DNA of 64,000 nt from positions 1 to 64,000 of the forward strand of contig SCMT01000024.1 in assembly GCA_005502915.1 (NCBI GenBank), read 5' to 3'. Source of the DNA: Lysobacteraceae bacterium 2PB. GTDB lineage: Bacteria > Pseudomonadota > Gammaproteobacteria > Xanthomonadales > Xanthomonadaceae. The position numbers and the translations under genes were made by a program. Of the stretch, positions 1-9,241 are shown one piece after another (the first letter of the stretch is position 1; the number at the start of each line of letters is the position of its first letter). The notes below the pieces were generated by a model, which saw only the letters and a program-made list of their open reading frames with translations, made no database searches and was not told the origin of the DNA.

Positions 1-208
1 ACCCCGGCCCCCCCCCCTTGAAGAGGAGGGAGCAAAGCGTCGCGCTTCAAGCCCTCCTCTGCAGGTCGAGGGACTACGAGGGGATGGGTTCGATCCTGTC
101 GAGCGCCCCCATCCTGACCTTCCCCCGCTCGCGGGGGAAGGAGAAAGGCGCGGCGGCGCGCGCGTGCAAAGAACAACGGCGCGCCCGGTGGGACGCGCCG
201 TCGTGGTG
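1..208. repeat. Dispersed intergenic repeat, copy A
   Basis: Non-coding stretch just downstream of the trypsin-like gene's stop codon. Positions 78-208 align without gaps to 2371-2501, with 6 mismatches in 131 nt by hand count. The part at about 18-56 also matches copy B, but as the reverse complement, so an internal block is flipped between copies. GC-rich half-palindromes of the CCCCTT/AAGGGG type border that block. No convincing protein is encoded. It may act as a REP-like hairpin or transcription end for the minus-strand protease gene; that role is inferred. Confidence 0.75.
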
Positions 209-264
209 ACGATGGGCCGACGACCGGACAGAGCCAGGGTGGTCCTGTCCGGTGCGGGCTTCGG

Positions 265-1965
265 TCAGGGCTGGCAGTTGGCTCCGCCCGTCAGCCGGTA
301 CAACTGGATCGTGCGGACCGGTCGGCCCGGGATGTTGTAGGTGAGCGAGGCCTGGGAACAGCTGTTGAACGACAGCGAGGCCGTGCCGATCGGGGTTGCC
401 GTGGTGATCGGCGCTGCGTCGAAGTTGCCGCCGCTGTTCTGGTAGATCTGCAGGTTCGACACCTGCGGGCTGCCCGGCGTGTACGTGCCCGAGATGGTGT
501 ACCAGCGCTGGCCATCGCTGCCGGCGGACTGGCCGTTCACATCGTAGGTGTACCAGGCCAGCGTGGCGAGATTGCCGTTGTTCGGCAGGAACGCGAACTG
601 CAGGCCTTGGCCCGAGGTGTTCGGGTCGTACCAGGCGCCGTCCAGGCCGGGGCTGATGCCCTGCTGGGAGAAGCTGAAGTTCGGCGTCCAGCCCTGCTGG
701 CAATACTGCGCGGAATCCAGGCGGCTCAGCGGAATCGAGCCCTTGCGCGGCGTGCCATCCAGGTTGATGTCGTAGTCGAGGCGGCCCGACGTGCAGCTCT
801 GGAAGGTCAGCCTGGCGGTGCCGACCGCGACAGGCTGGGTGATCGGCGGCGCATCGAAATTGCCGCCGGTGTTGCGATACACCGTCAAGGTGCTCGCGGT
901 CTGCCCGTATGCGTAGGAGGCCTGGGCCGTGAACCAGCGATGGCGCGGTGCCACTTGCTTGGATTCAGCCGGCTTGGACAGGCTGGCGCCGGCATAGGTG
1001 TACCAGCCGACGATCACCACCGACTGTTCCGGCCGGATTTCGACGTACTGGCCCTGGCCCGACGTTTCGGGCTGATACCACAGGCCGCTGTGTTCGCGGG
1101 TCAGCGGCCTGTCCGCCGGCACCCACTGGTAAATCCAGTTCCGGTAGTTCGCGACATTCGCATAGAGCACGTTCATGTTGCAGGCCACCGGGTTGCCGAA
1201 CGGGTTGCCCGTGCCGCTGACCGCGCCGACCAGCGCGCCGTTGAACACCGCCGGACCGCCCGAGTCGCCCCAGCAGGCGCTGGCGACGTTGTTGCCGACG
1301 ACGCACAGCGAACCTGCGCCCGTGTTGCGCGTGCAGTTGGCCAGCGGCAGAACGTTGGTGTTGATTTGCTGCAGGAACTGCGAGCCGCCGTTGCCGGTGC
1401 TGATGGTCGATCCCCAGCCCATCTGGTGGAGCGTGCTGCCCACGCCGGGCGCAGCGGTGGCGACCGGGATCGGGGCGATGCCGACCGCAGGCGTGGCCAG
1501 CTGCAGCAGGGCGATGTCGTTGGCGGCGGTCGTGGCGTTGTACTGCGGGTGGATGATGCGCTGGGTGACGGCGATGACCTGGCCGCCGGCCGTGCGATCG
1601 ACCGAACCGACCCGGACGAATGCCGAAAAGGCATTGACGCAGTGCGCCGCCGTGACGACCCAGCGGGGATGGATCAGCGAACCGCCGCAGCCCTGCTGCT
1701 GGTTGCCGTCCAGCAGCGCGGCGACCCAGGGATGCTGGCCCGCGGGCACCGCCGTGCCGCCGACGATGCGCTGCGTGATCGTGGGGCCGCCCGCCTTCGG
1801 GCGCTTGATCATCGGCGCCTGCGGCACCTGCCGCAGGGACGAGACCGGTCGTCCATCGGAAAAACCCTTGATCTTCGGCTGTGCATCCGCAAGACCCGGG
1901 GCGGCGGCGGCGGTGGCCGCGAGGAACATCACGGTGGCGTGGCGTAGCAACTGTGTCCGTAACAT
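265..1965 (-). CDS. Secreted trypsin-like (S1) serine protease with two C-terminal repeat modules
   Basis: Predicted exported chymotrypsin-fold endopeptidase of 566 aa. The N-terminus has basic residues, a hydrophobic stretch and an Ala-rich cleavage region ending near ALADA-like residues, typical of a Sec signal. The mature protease begins at IVGG (about residue 67), after a short propeptide. The triad is clear: His108 in TAAHC, Asp150 in NDIALL and Ser235 in GDSGGP. The C-terminal half carries two related modules of about 130 aa, each opening with a W-Y-x-P-x-TSGQG motif and containing a WYTY strand. The start at 1965 was chosen because AGGA lies 7 nt upstream; an ATG two codons earlier (1971) is possible. 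Substrate is unknown. Likely an extracellular nutrient-scavenging or predatory protease. Confidence 0.9.
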   Translation of the reverse strand: MLRTQLLRHATVMFLAATAAAAPGLADAQPKIKGFSDGRPVSSLRQVPQAPMIKRPKAGGPTITQRIVGGTAVPAGQHPWVAALLDGNQQQGCGGSLIHPRWVVTAAHCVNAFSAFVRVGSVDRTAGGQVIAVTQRIIHPQYNATTAANDIALLQLATPAVGIAPIPVATAAPGVGSTLHQMGWGSTISTGNGGSQFLQQINTNVLPLANCTRNTGAGSLCVVGNNVASACWGDSGGPAVFNGALVGAVSGTGNPFGNPVACNMNVLYANVANYRNWIYQWVPADRPLTREHSGLWYQPETSGQGQYVEIRPEQSVVIVGWYTYAGASLSKPAESKQVAPRHRWFTAQASYAYGQTASTLTVYRNTGGNFDAPPITQPVAVGTARLTFQSCTSGRLDYDINLDGTPRKGSIPLSRLDSAQYCQQGWTPNFSFSQQGISPGLDGAWYDPNTSGQGLQFAFLPNNGNLATLAWYTYDVNGQSAGSDGQRWYTISGTYTPGSPQVSNLQIYQNSGGNFDAAPITTATPIGTASLSFNSCSQASLTYNIPGRPVRTIQLYRLTGGANCQP

Positions 1966-2289
1966 GCGCATGTCCTGTGTGAGTGTCTCGGGGGATACCC
2001 GACGCCTGTCGCAGCGCGTGCGGGCAAACGAGGGTGGACGCTTGAGCGGTCGCACCCGGAATCCTGTAGCGGATTCGGCGGGTCGACAGGATCAAGGCAG
2101 GGCCAGGTCCCTGAGACGAGGGAGGACAAGGGCACTTCCGCCGACACTGCGCGACTGCGTCCGTCGCGTCCCTGCCGCACGCCGCACTGGGTGGCGGCGG
2201 GTCGAGATCATGGCGGCTTGCATGGGTTGCCGGGCTGCGGTGCGTGGGATTGTGTCGCCCGTGGAGCCATGCATGCACTGAAGCAAACC
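1966..2289. other. Intergenic gap without a recognised gene
   Basis: The stretch between the start of the trypsin-like gene and the repeat copy B shows no ORF with family signatures. It should contain the promoter of the minus-strand protease gene, but I could not pick convincing -35/-10 hexamers. Confidence 0.4.
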
Positions 2290-2501
2290 CATCCCCTCCC
2301 AACCCTCCCCTTGAAGGGGAGGGCTTGAAGCGCGTCGCTTTGCCCCCTCCCCTTCAAGGGGAAGGACGGGGAGGGGATGGGTTTGATCCTGTCGAGCGCC
2401 CCCATCCCGACCTTCCCCCGCTCGCGGGGGAAGGAGAAAGGCGCGGCGGCGCGCGCGTGCAAAGAAAACCGGCGCGCCCCGTGGGACACGCCGTCGTGGT
2501 G
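2290..2501. repeat. Dispersed intergenic repeat, copy B
   Basis: Second copy of the element at 1-208. It contains two near-identical palindromes, CCCCTT-G-AAGGGG (2307-2319) and CCCCTT-C-AAGGGG (2349-2361), bracketing a block of about 30 nt that is inverted relative to copy A. The conserved 131-nt body follows at 2371-2501. It ends 30 bp from the stop codon of the S9 peptidase gene, so both copies sit immediately 3' of exported-peptidase genes. No coding content was recognised. Confidence 0.75.
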
Positions 2502-2531
2502 CTGCGTTCGCGCGTTTCGCGCGACGTTGGC

Positions 2532-5099
2532 TTACTTGCCTGCGGCAGCCGGCTTGGCCGGTGCGGCGGCGGGCTTCGCGGGTTCGGCGGCGGGCCTGGG
2601 GTTCTTCACGAATTCCTCCAGCCAGGCGTCGGTTTCGGCGAGCATGTGCAGGATGGATTCGCGGGCGCGGTAGCCGTGCGATTCCTTCGGCAGCATGACC
2701 AGGCGGGCGGTGCCGCCGAGGCCCTTCACCGCGGCGAACATGCGTTCGCTCTGGATGGGGAAGGTGCCGGAGTTGTTGTCTTCCTCGCCGTGGATGAACA
2801 GCAGGGCGTCCTTGATCTTCTCGGCGTAGTTGAACGGGGACATCGTCTGGTACGTGTCCTTCGCGGCCCAGTAGTTGCGCTCTTCGGCCTGGAAACCGAA
2901 CGGGGTGAGCGTGCGGTTGTAGGCGCCGCTGCGGGCGATGCCGGCCTTGAACAGGCGGGTATGCGCGAGCAGGTTGCCGGTCATGAAGGCGCCGTACGAA
3001 TGGCCGCCGACGGCCATGCGGTTGCGGTCGCCCACGCCGCGGCGTTCGAGTTCGTCGACGGCGGCTTCGGCGCTGGCGATCAGCTGCGGCAGGTAGGTGT
3101 CGTTGGGTTCCTTGTCGCCTTCGCCGACGATCGGCATCGACGGGTCGTCGAGCACCGCGAAGCCGCGCGCGAGGAAGGGATGCGGACCCCAGTAGCTGAT
3201 CGCGTTGAAGCGGTACGGCGAGCCGGTGACCTGCGACGCGGCCTCGGCGGATTTGAACTCGCCGGGATAGGCCCACATCAGCACCGGAAGCGGCTTGTCG
3301 CGGCCCGGCTGGAAGCCCGGCGGCAGGTAGAGGTTGGCGGTGAGCTCGACGCCGTCCTTGCGCTTGTAGCGGATCTGTTCCTTCTTCACGTCCTTGAGCT
3401 GCGGCGTGGGATGCGGGAACGCGGTCAGCGCGACCGGCGATGCCTTGGCGGCGAGGTCGAGGCGATAGAGGTTGCTCGGCTCGGTCGGCGATTCGCGGGT
3501 GATCAGCACCTTGTCGGCGTTGGCGTCGAGCACGGCGACCACGTCGCTGTAGTACGGCGCTTCCGAGCGGTACAGGCGCTGCTTGCTGTTGTCGGCGAGG
3601 TTCCAGCGGTCGAGGAACGGGCGGTCGCCTTCGGGCGAGGCGCCATTGCCGATGAGGTAGATGCTGTTGCCGTCGGGCGCGAACTTCAGGCGCGCAAAAC
3701 CATTCTCGTCGCGCTCCATGACCGGGCTGCCCGGGTCGTTGTAGCGATCTTCGCTGGAGCCGTCGAACACCAGCGTCGGCGCGGTCTGCGGTGCATCGGG
3801 GGCGATCTTCCAGCTCTTGACCTTGCGCGTCTTCCACCAGTATTCGCCGAGCAGGGCGACATCGGTGCGCCCCCACTGGATGCCGCTGTAGCGGCTGCCG
3901 AGCCTGGCCAGCAGCACCGGCGACTTGTCGAAGGGTGCGGCCTGCAGGTAGACGTGGTCGCGGATCTCGACCTGCTTCGACGGGTCGCCGCCGTCCTGCG
4001 CCTCGGCCCAGACCAGGCTGGCCGGGGCGTCGCTGCGCCACGAGATGCTGCGCACGCCGGTGGTGGTGGCGTCGTTGCCGCTGGGCAGGCCTTCGAACAG
4101 CGGCAGCTTCGCGACTTCGTGCAGCACCTTGCCGTCGAGGTCGATGACTTCGATGCGGCGCGGGAAGAAGTTCATCGGCACCACGTACGAATACGGGCGT
4201 TCGATGCGCTGCGACAGCAGGTGCCTGCCGTCGGGCGAGGGAGCGAGGCCGACGTACAGGCCGGGCTTGCCGACGTTGCGCACCTTGCCGTCCAGCGACA
4301 CCAGCGCCGGCTGCACGTGCAGGTAGTGCTCGAAGATGCGCTCGTCGCTGGCGTTGCGCAGCATGTCCTGGTAGGTGCGCAGCTGGCGCACCGTGCCGCC
4401 GCCGCGCGCTTCCTGCACGTTCGGGCCGGACGGAATGATGTCGGCGGCGGGCGCACCGCCCTGCCCCGTGCGCAGGTGGACGAGCAGGCGCTTGCTGTCG
4501 GGCATCCAGCGGACGCCGGCGGTGACGGTGTTGAGCGGCTGGTCCAGCAGCTTGCGCGCCTTGCGCGCGCCGACGTCGACCAGCCACAGCTCGTTGCCGC
4601 CGGTGTTGGGATCCTGCTGGTTGAGCGCGATGTGCTTCTGGTCGGGCGACCAGGACATCGCGGCGATCGACAGCGGCCTGGGCAGGCCGTCGATGCGGTG
4701 CTCCTTGCCGGTGGCGACCTCCATCAACCACAGGTCGGTGCCGAAGGTGAAGCGGCTGGGCGAATAGCTGCGCGGGTTGAGGCGCAGGCCGGCCAGCTTG
4801 AGTTCGGGCTGCGCGACCAGGGCGATCGACGGCAGCGTGGGGATCTGCTGCAGCGCGAGCAGGTCGCCGCGCGGGCTGAGCGAGGGCTGCGGCGCGCGCG
4901 GGGCATCGACGATCGCCTTCAGTTCGGCGACGGGCTCGCGATAGCCATTGGCCGGTGCGGCGGGCGCGGTCTGCCGGGCGGCGGCCGGGGCGGCCTGCTG
5001 GGCCAGGGCCGGCGGCAGGGCCAGCGCGGCACCGAGCAGCAGCGGCAGGAGCAGCGGACGCAGGACGCGCGACCGGGACGGGGCGGAACGGAGGGACAT
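2532..5099 (-). CDS. S9 family peptidase, glutamyl-endopeptidase-like (S9D)
   Basis: Serine peptidase of the prolyl oligopeptidase clan, 855 aa. The N-terminus is a signal peptide (Arg-rich start, Leu/Ala core, cleavage near ALAQQ), so it is probably periplasmic or secreted. A beta-propeller-type middle region is followed by an alpha/beta-hydrolase domain with Ser701 in GHSYGAF, Asp774 in HGEEDNN and His808 in KESHGY. The ARSGAYNRTLTPFGFQ and HGEEDNN signatures match plant chloroplast glutamyl endopeptidase and its bacterial relatives (S9D), which cleave after Glu. The last 25 residues or so are an Ala/Pro/Lys tail. Start at 5099 is supported by GAGGAG about 9 nt upstream. It lies 110 bp from the patatin gene on the same strand. 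Confidence 0.9.
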   Translation of the reverse strand: MSLRSAPSRSRVLRPLLLPLLLGAALALPPALAQQAAPAAARQTAPAAPANGYREPVAELKAIVDAPRAPQPSLSPRGDLLALQQIPTLPSIALVAQPELKLAGLRLNPRSYSPSRFTFGTDLWLMEVATGKEHRIDGLPRPLSIAAMSWSPDQKHIALNQQDPNTGGNELWLVDVGARKARKLLDQPLNTVTAGVRWMPDSKRLLVHLRTGQGGAPAADIIPSGPNVQEARGGGTVRQLRTYQDMLRNASDERIFEHYLHVQPALVSLDGKVRNVGKPGLYVGLAPSPDGRHLLSQRIERPYSYVVPMNFFPRRIEVIDLDGKVLHEVAKLPLFEGLPSGNDATTTGVRSISWRSDAPASLVWAEAQDGGDPSKQVEIRDHVYLQAAPFDKSPVLLARLGSRYSGIQWGRTDVALLGEYWWKTRKVKSWKIAPDAPQTAPTLVFDGSSEDRYNDPGSPVMERDENGFARLKFAPDGNSIYLIGNGASPEGDRPFLDRWNLADNSKQRLYRSEAPYYSDVVAVLDANADKVLITRESPTEPSNLYRLDLAAKASPVALTAFPHPTPQLKDVKKEQIRYKRKDGVELTANLYLPPGFQPGRDKPLPVLMWAYPGEFKSAEAASQVTGSPYRFNAISYWGPHPFLARGFAVLDDPSMPIVGEGDKEPNDTYLPQLIASAEAAVDELERRGVGDRNRMAVGGHSYGAFMTGNLLAHTRLFKAGIARSGAYNRTLTPFGFQAEERNYWAAKDTYQTMSPFNYAEKIKDALLFIHGEEDNNSGTFPIQSERMFAAVKGLGGTARLVMLPKESHGYRARESILHMLAETDAWLEEFVKNPRPAAEPAKPAAAPAKPAAAGK

Positions 5100-5209
5100 G
5101 CGCAGGGACTCCTCGCGACGGGTTCGACGGCGGACGGTCGTGGATCGACCAGCCCGCCATCGTTCGGGGCCCCGTCGCGTGGCGTCAACCGCCACAGGTC
5201 ATGTTCCGC

Positions 5210-8200
5210 TCACGGCCCGGACTTCGCGCCAATCCCCGCCTGTGCGTCCTGTGGCGGCCACCACAGTTCGATCACGCCCGGCCGACCCGTGTAGCCCCTG
5301 GGCAGGGCGCGGATGCGGAACTGCGTCCACGACTGGCCGGACGCCCGGTAGTAGGGTTGGCCCACGACCCAATTCGCGAGTTCGGTGGCGCATCCGAGAT
5401 CGTGCCGCAGATCGTGGACGACCAGCGTGGGCATGGGGTGCGGCTCGGGCATCGCCTCGCCTCGCGCGGCTGCACTCACGCGCACGTTCTCGACGCCCTG
5501 CACCTTCACGAAGGCCGAGATGCCCTGCCACCCCAGGCCAGCGACAAGTCCGCGTGAGGCCTCGTCGTGGACATGCGCATACACCTGCCTGGATCCGGCG
5601 CTGCAGGCAGCCGCAAGCTCGGGGTATGCGACGCGCGGCGCCTGGACCGTCGGTTCCGCCTGCTTCGTCGCGACCGCGACCGCCCCCCGCGACGCGGGCA
5701 AAGGGCATGTCCCGATCGCGGCTTGCGTCGCCGCGCCCTTCATGTTCAGGTCCGCCACCCGTTCGCCGACGGGACGCAGCCGGCGCCAGTACGCGTCATT
5801 CGCCGATCTGGGCGCGGCACTTTTCCGGAGTTGCCCGCACAAGGCGCCGAGTGCGGACTGCACGTCATCGCCGCACATCCCCTGGGCCCAGACCATGAAT
5901 TCGCGCGCGACACGGACCTCGGTCGATGCGCCATCGAGCTCATCGACGCGAGCGCGGAACCGCGCGACCACGAGTTGATCGCTGTAGCGACTGGCGGCCG
6001 CGTGCTCCGACTGGCGCAGGCGGAGCAGCCAGGCCAGCTTGTCCAGCGCGGTCGTCAGGGTCGCGCCATCGGGCTGCGGCGCATTCACCGCTTTGCGCAG
6101 GTGCTCCAGGACGGGCTCGATGTCCTTCAGCAACGGCCCGAGCTTCGGATCGGAATTCACGTAGCGATCGAATGCGCGGAAGGCCGCGATGCTCGCGTCC
6201 ACCCCGGCATCGCAGGCTTCGCCCGCAGGTCGCCCGAGGCGGTCGAGCATCGTCTGGTATGCGCGATGGCGATCGAGTCGATGGGAGGTGCTCTGGAAGA
6301 TGCCTTCAACCTCCGCGAGCGTCTTGCCCAGCACCTCGCGATTGCGCGCCTGCTCGCTGCGCCACTCGTCGTACGCCTGCCAGACCGGCATCAGCACGGC
6401 GACCAGCGCACCGATCGACAGCGCGCCGACGGCGGCCTGCTGCGTCTCCATCTTCCAGAACGGCTTCGTCGCCTCATCCGGCCCGGTCAGGCTGGAGGTG
6501 GCGATGCGCGTCTGCAGCACGGCCGGCAGCAGCACGCTCCGCGACCCGCCGGGCAGCCGCGCGAGCATGGCCGGATCCAGTTCGGACCCGAAGTCTTCGC
6601 CGAGACGGTGGTAGCTTTCCCATTGCGCCTCGTCGAAGAACTGGTCGCCGGTGCTCTGCTGCGGAAAATCGCGACGGCGCTTGGCGTACGCGAGGATATC
6701 GACGTCCAGCAGCGTGTGCAGGTTCGGCTTGAACACCAGCAACGTGCCCTCGCGGCGTCGGCCGTGGGCGTCGGCGCGATAGAGGATGCGCGCCAGCAGC
6801 ACGCCGCGCGCCTCGGTGTTGTTGAGCAGCTCCTGCGGCGAAACATAGCTCAATCGCGCGAATTGCCCTTCCGCCGGGCCGAAGCGACGATTGGCTTCCT
6901 TCGATTCGTAGAACTCGATGTCGGCGCCGAAGTCGATGCGCGCCTTGCGCACGAGGTTCTCCAGGTCGGCGTATTCGAACTTCGGATCGGCGCCGCAATC
7001 GGCCAGCACGATGAGGTCGAGCTGGCGCTGCAGCAGCGGATGCACGCCGGTGTTGTCGAAATGACCGCCATCGGACAGGTACCAGTCCGGCGTCAGCGGA
7101 CCGGCATAGGCGGCGCGGAATTCCGCGTACAGGCGCAGCATCTTGGCGAAGCGCAGCTCCCACCAGCGCGGCGCGCGCGCGGCCATGCCGCGTTCCAGCG
7201 CGGCATGGGCATCGCCGAGGTTGAGCCAGTAGCCCAGGCGCGCCCCGGCGAGGAAGAGCAGCGCCGCCCAGCCGGGCGTGGTGTTGACGCCCGCACCGGG
7301 CGAGGCCGCCGCGCCCGAGATGCCGACCCAGCGCGCAAGGCCGCCGATGCCGTCGAGCGTACCGGCCGGCAGCGGCTTGTGGCCGACATCGATGCCGTAG
7401 CCGCTGAGCACCATCGGCACGCCCTTGCGATCGGCGTTGTACAGCCGGGTTTGGTGGCCGCGGGTCTGGTTGAGGCAGACATTGATGAGATGGATCGGCC
7501 CGCCCTGCTCGGTCGGACGATGCGCGCGCAGCGGCACGTCGTCGGAGTCGTCGACGGCGGTGACGTCGGACAGCGCCTCCGGCGAGGTATCGGCGGCGCT
7601 GGCCTGCAGCGCGTCCTCGCCGCCGAAGCGTTCGGGATTGGCCGCGCCCAGGTAGGCGCGCGCCAGTCGCGCCGCGTACATGTTGTGCAGGGACGAGGCG
7701 TTGGCGTTGTCGGCATTCCAGCCGGTGGCGAAGAACCAGGCCAGGGGCAGCAGCGCGACGAAGGCCCAGCGCCAGCCGGCGCTCGACACCAGCGCATCGC
7801 AGGCGGCGGCAGGCAGGCTGGGCTGGCAGTCGCCGAGCGAGAAGCCGCCGTAGATCAGGTGCTGCACCAGCGTGGTCCACAGCAGCACCAGGCCGAACGC
7901 GAGCGTGTAGCCGGCGATGTTCACCAGTCGGGGCAGGAGATCGGCGCTGGCGCCCCGGCTGGACTGGATCATGCGCTGCAGCGGTTCCGAGACCGCGCGG
8001 ATCACCAGCAGGAACGCGCCGCCCAGGCCCAGGCCGCCGAACAGCCCGGCATATGACGCCGACAGCACCTTGTGCAGTTCCCAGCTGAGCCAGTCGAGCA
8101 GGCCGAGGGCGAACAGCACCACCGCCAGCAGGTTGATGCCGCGCAGCCAGGCAGTGAGGACCCTGCGCGCTGCCGGCAGCGACACCGGATCGCCCGCGCG

Positions 8201-9148
8201 ACGGGCGAGGCCCAGGCGCAGCATCGCCACCACGCCGGCCGCGCCGATGCCGACCAGGCCGATGCCCGCGCCGAGCGACCAGGAGGGGCCGGGCAGCGCC
8301 GGCCAGCGACCGTCCGCGCCGCCGGAGAACCATGTACCGACGGCCTGCGCCCAGTCCTCGCCCCAGCCGGCGACGAGGCCGATGCCGAGCGCACCCGAGC
8401 CGAGGATCAACAGCGCATCCACGGCACCGATGCGCGCGGGCTGGTCCATGCGCCCGGCCGGCGATCGCGGCGTGCGCGCATCGGCGCGGACCATCCAGTA
8501 CAGGACCAGCAGGCCCGGCGCGACCGCCAGCCAGCAGGCCGCCGCCAGCGGCCACCAGGTGCTGCCCCAGCCGGACCAGGCATCGGCATCCAGCGCGCCC
8601 ACCTGCGCATCGAGCGTGTAGGCCGAGGTGGCGAGCAGGCCCACCACCATCGCCATCATCGCGAACTCCATGTGCACGGCGATGATCGCGCGCAGGTAGG
8701 TGGCGATGCCGATGCCGAAGTCGCGCGCGCCCATCGGCGCGAGGTAGCGGCCGTAGCGGCGCAGCCACGACAACGGGATGGAGTCGCTGCGCTTCAACAC
8801 GTCCTGCGCGCGATCGATGCCCAGCACGCAGACCAGGCGCGCGAACATCGCGCCGATGTAGCCGCCGCCGGACACGGTGGACAGGTAGTCGAAGCGTTTC
8901 AGCAGGCCGCGCTGCGCGAGCCCGCGGAGCAGGCCGAGGCAGAACGTCGCGCTGCGGATGCCGCCGCCGGACAGGGCCAGGCCGATGAGCGGCGTACCGT
9001 CGTCGGCGGCGGTGCTCTCGCCGTTGTGCGCGCGCCGGATGCGCAACGCGTCATGCTCCGCATCGGAAATGCGGCCCGCGAAGGGGCGCGGGGTGTCCGT
9101 CGCGGCCGCGGCCGCCGGATCGCGTGCGTTGTCGCCGGTCGTGCTCAT
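5210..9148 (-). CDS. Large membrane-anchored patatin-like phospholipase
   Basis: A 1312-aa protein far longer than typical patatins (about 300 aa). The patatin core is split. The oxyanion-loop SGGG (residues 60-63) and the nucleophile Ser93 in STVSGGGY lie at the N-terminus, while the catalytic Asp693 in SDGGHFDN lies 600 residues later. Between them are several strongly hydrophobic segments (about 160-500) predicted to span the membrane. A further hydrophobic segment lies at about 905-925, followed by a charged, helical C-terminal domain of some 370 aa that I cannot assign. Predicted acyl hydrolase of membrane lipids at the inner membrane; specificity unknown. A strong ribosome site (GGAGGAGGG) precedes the ATG. 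The SGNH hydrolase gene lies 93 bp upstream on the same strand, suggesting a lipolytic pair. Confidence 0.85.
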   Translation of the reverse strand: MSTTGDNARDPAAAAATDTPRPFAGRISDAEHDALRIRRAHNGESTAADDGTPLIGLALSGGGIRSATFCLGLLRGLAQRGLLKRFDYLSTVSGGGYIGAMFARLVCVLGIDRAQDVLKRSDSIPLSWLRRYGRYLAPMGARDFGIGIATYLRAIIAVHMEFAMMAMVVGLLATSAYTLDAQVGALDADAWSGWGSTWWPLAAACWLAVAPGLLVLYWMVRADARTPRSPAGRMDQPARIGAVDALLILGSGALGIGLVAGWGEDWAQAVGTWFSGGADGRWPALPGPSWSLGAGIGLVGIGAAGVVAMLRLGLARRAGDPVSLPAARRVLTAWLRGINLLAVVLFALGLLDWLSWELHKVLSASYAGLFGGLGLGGAFLLVIRAVSEPLQRMIQSSRGASADLLPRLVNIAGYTLAFGLVLLWTTLVQHLIYGGFSLGDCQPSLPAAACDALVSSAGWRWAFVALLPLAWFFATGWNADNANASSLHNMYAARLARAYLGAANPERFGGEDALQASAADTSPEALSDVTAVDDSDDVPLRAHRPTEQGGPIHLINVCLNQTRGHQTRLYNADRKGVPMVLSGYGIDVGHKPLPAGTLDGIGGLARWVGISGAAASPGAGVNTTPGWAALLFLAGARLGYWLNLGDAHAALERGMAARAPRWWELRFAKMLRLYAEFRAAYAGPLTPDWYLSDGGHFDNTGVHPLLQRQLDLIVLADCGADPKFEYADLENLVRKARIDFGADIEFYESKEANRRFGPAEGQFARLSYVSPQELLNNTEARGVLLARILYRADAHGRRREGTLLVFKPNLHTLLDVDILAYAKRRRDFPQQSTGDQFFDEAQWESYHRLGEDFGSELDPAMLARLPGGSRSVLLPAVLQTRIATSSLTGPDEATKPFWKMETQQAAVGALSIGALVAVLMPVWQAYDEWRSEQARNREVLGKTLAEVEGIFQSTSHRLDRHRAYQTMLDRLGRPAGEACDAGVDASIAAFRAFDRYVNSDPKLGPLLKDIEPVLEHLRKAVNAPQPDGATLTTALDKLAWLLRLRQSEHAAASRYSDQLVVARFRARVDELDGASTEVRVAREFMVWAQGMCGDDVQSALGALCGQLRKSAAPRSANDAYWRRLRPVGERVADLNMKGAATQAAIGTCPLPASRGAVAVATKQAEPTVQAPRVAYPELAAACSAGSRQVYAHVHDEASRGLVAGLGWQGISAFVKVQGVENVRVSAAARGEAMPEPHPMPTLVVHDLRHDLGCATELANWVVGQPYYRASGQSWTQFRIRALPRGYTGRPGVIELWWPPQDAQAGIGAKSGP

Positions 9149-9241
9149 GGGTCCCTCCTCCTGTCGCGATGACGGGTCCGGATCGCCGGATGTCGCTTCC
9201 TCGTGCCCGACTGTACTCCGCCGGTGGCGCGGCGGCAGTGG

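Noticed and set aside
2244-5294. A 1016-codon plus-strand frame over the S9 peptidase
   Set aside because: Shadow frame; the minus-strand peptidase has catalytic residues, signal peptide and ribosome site.
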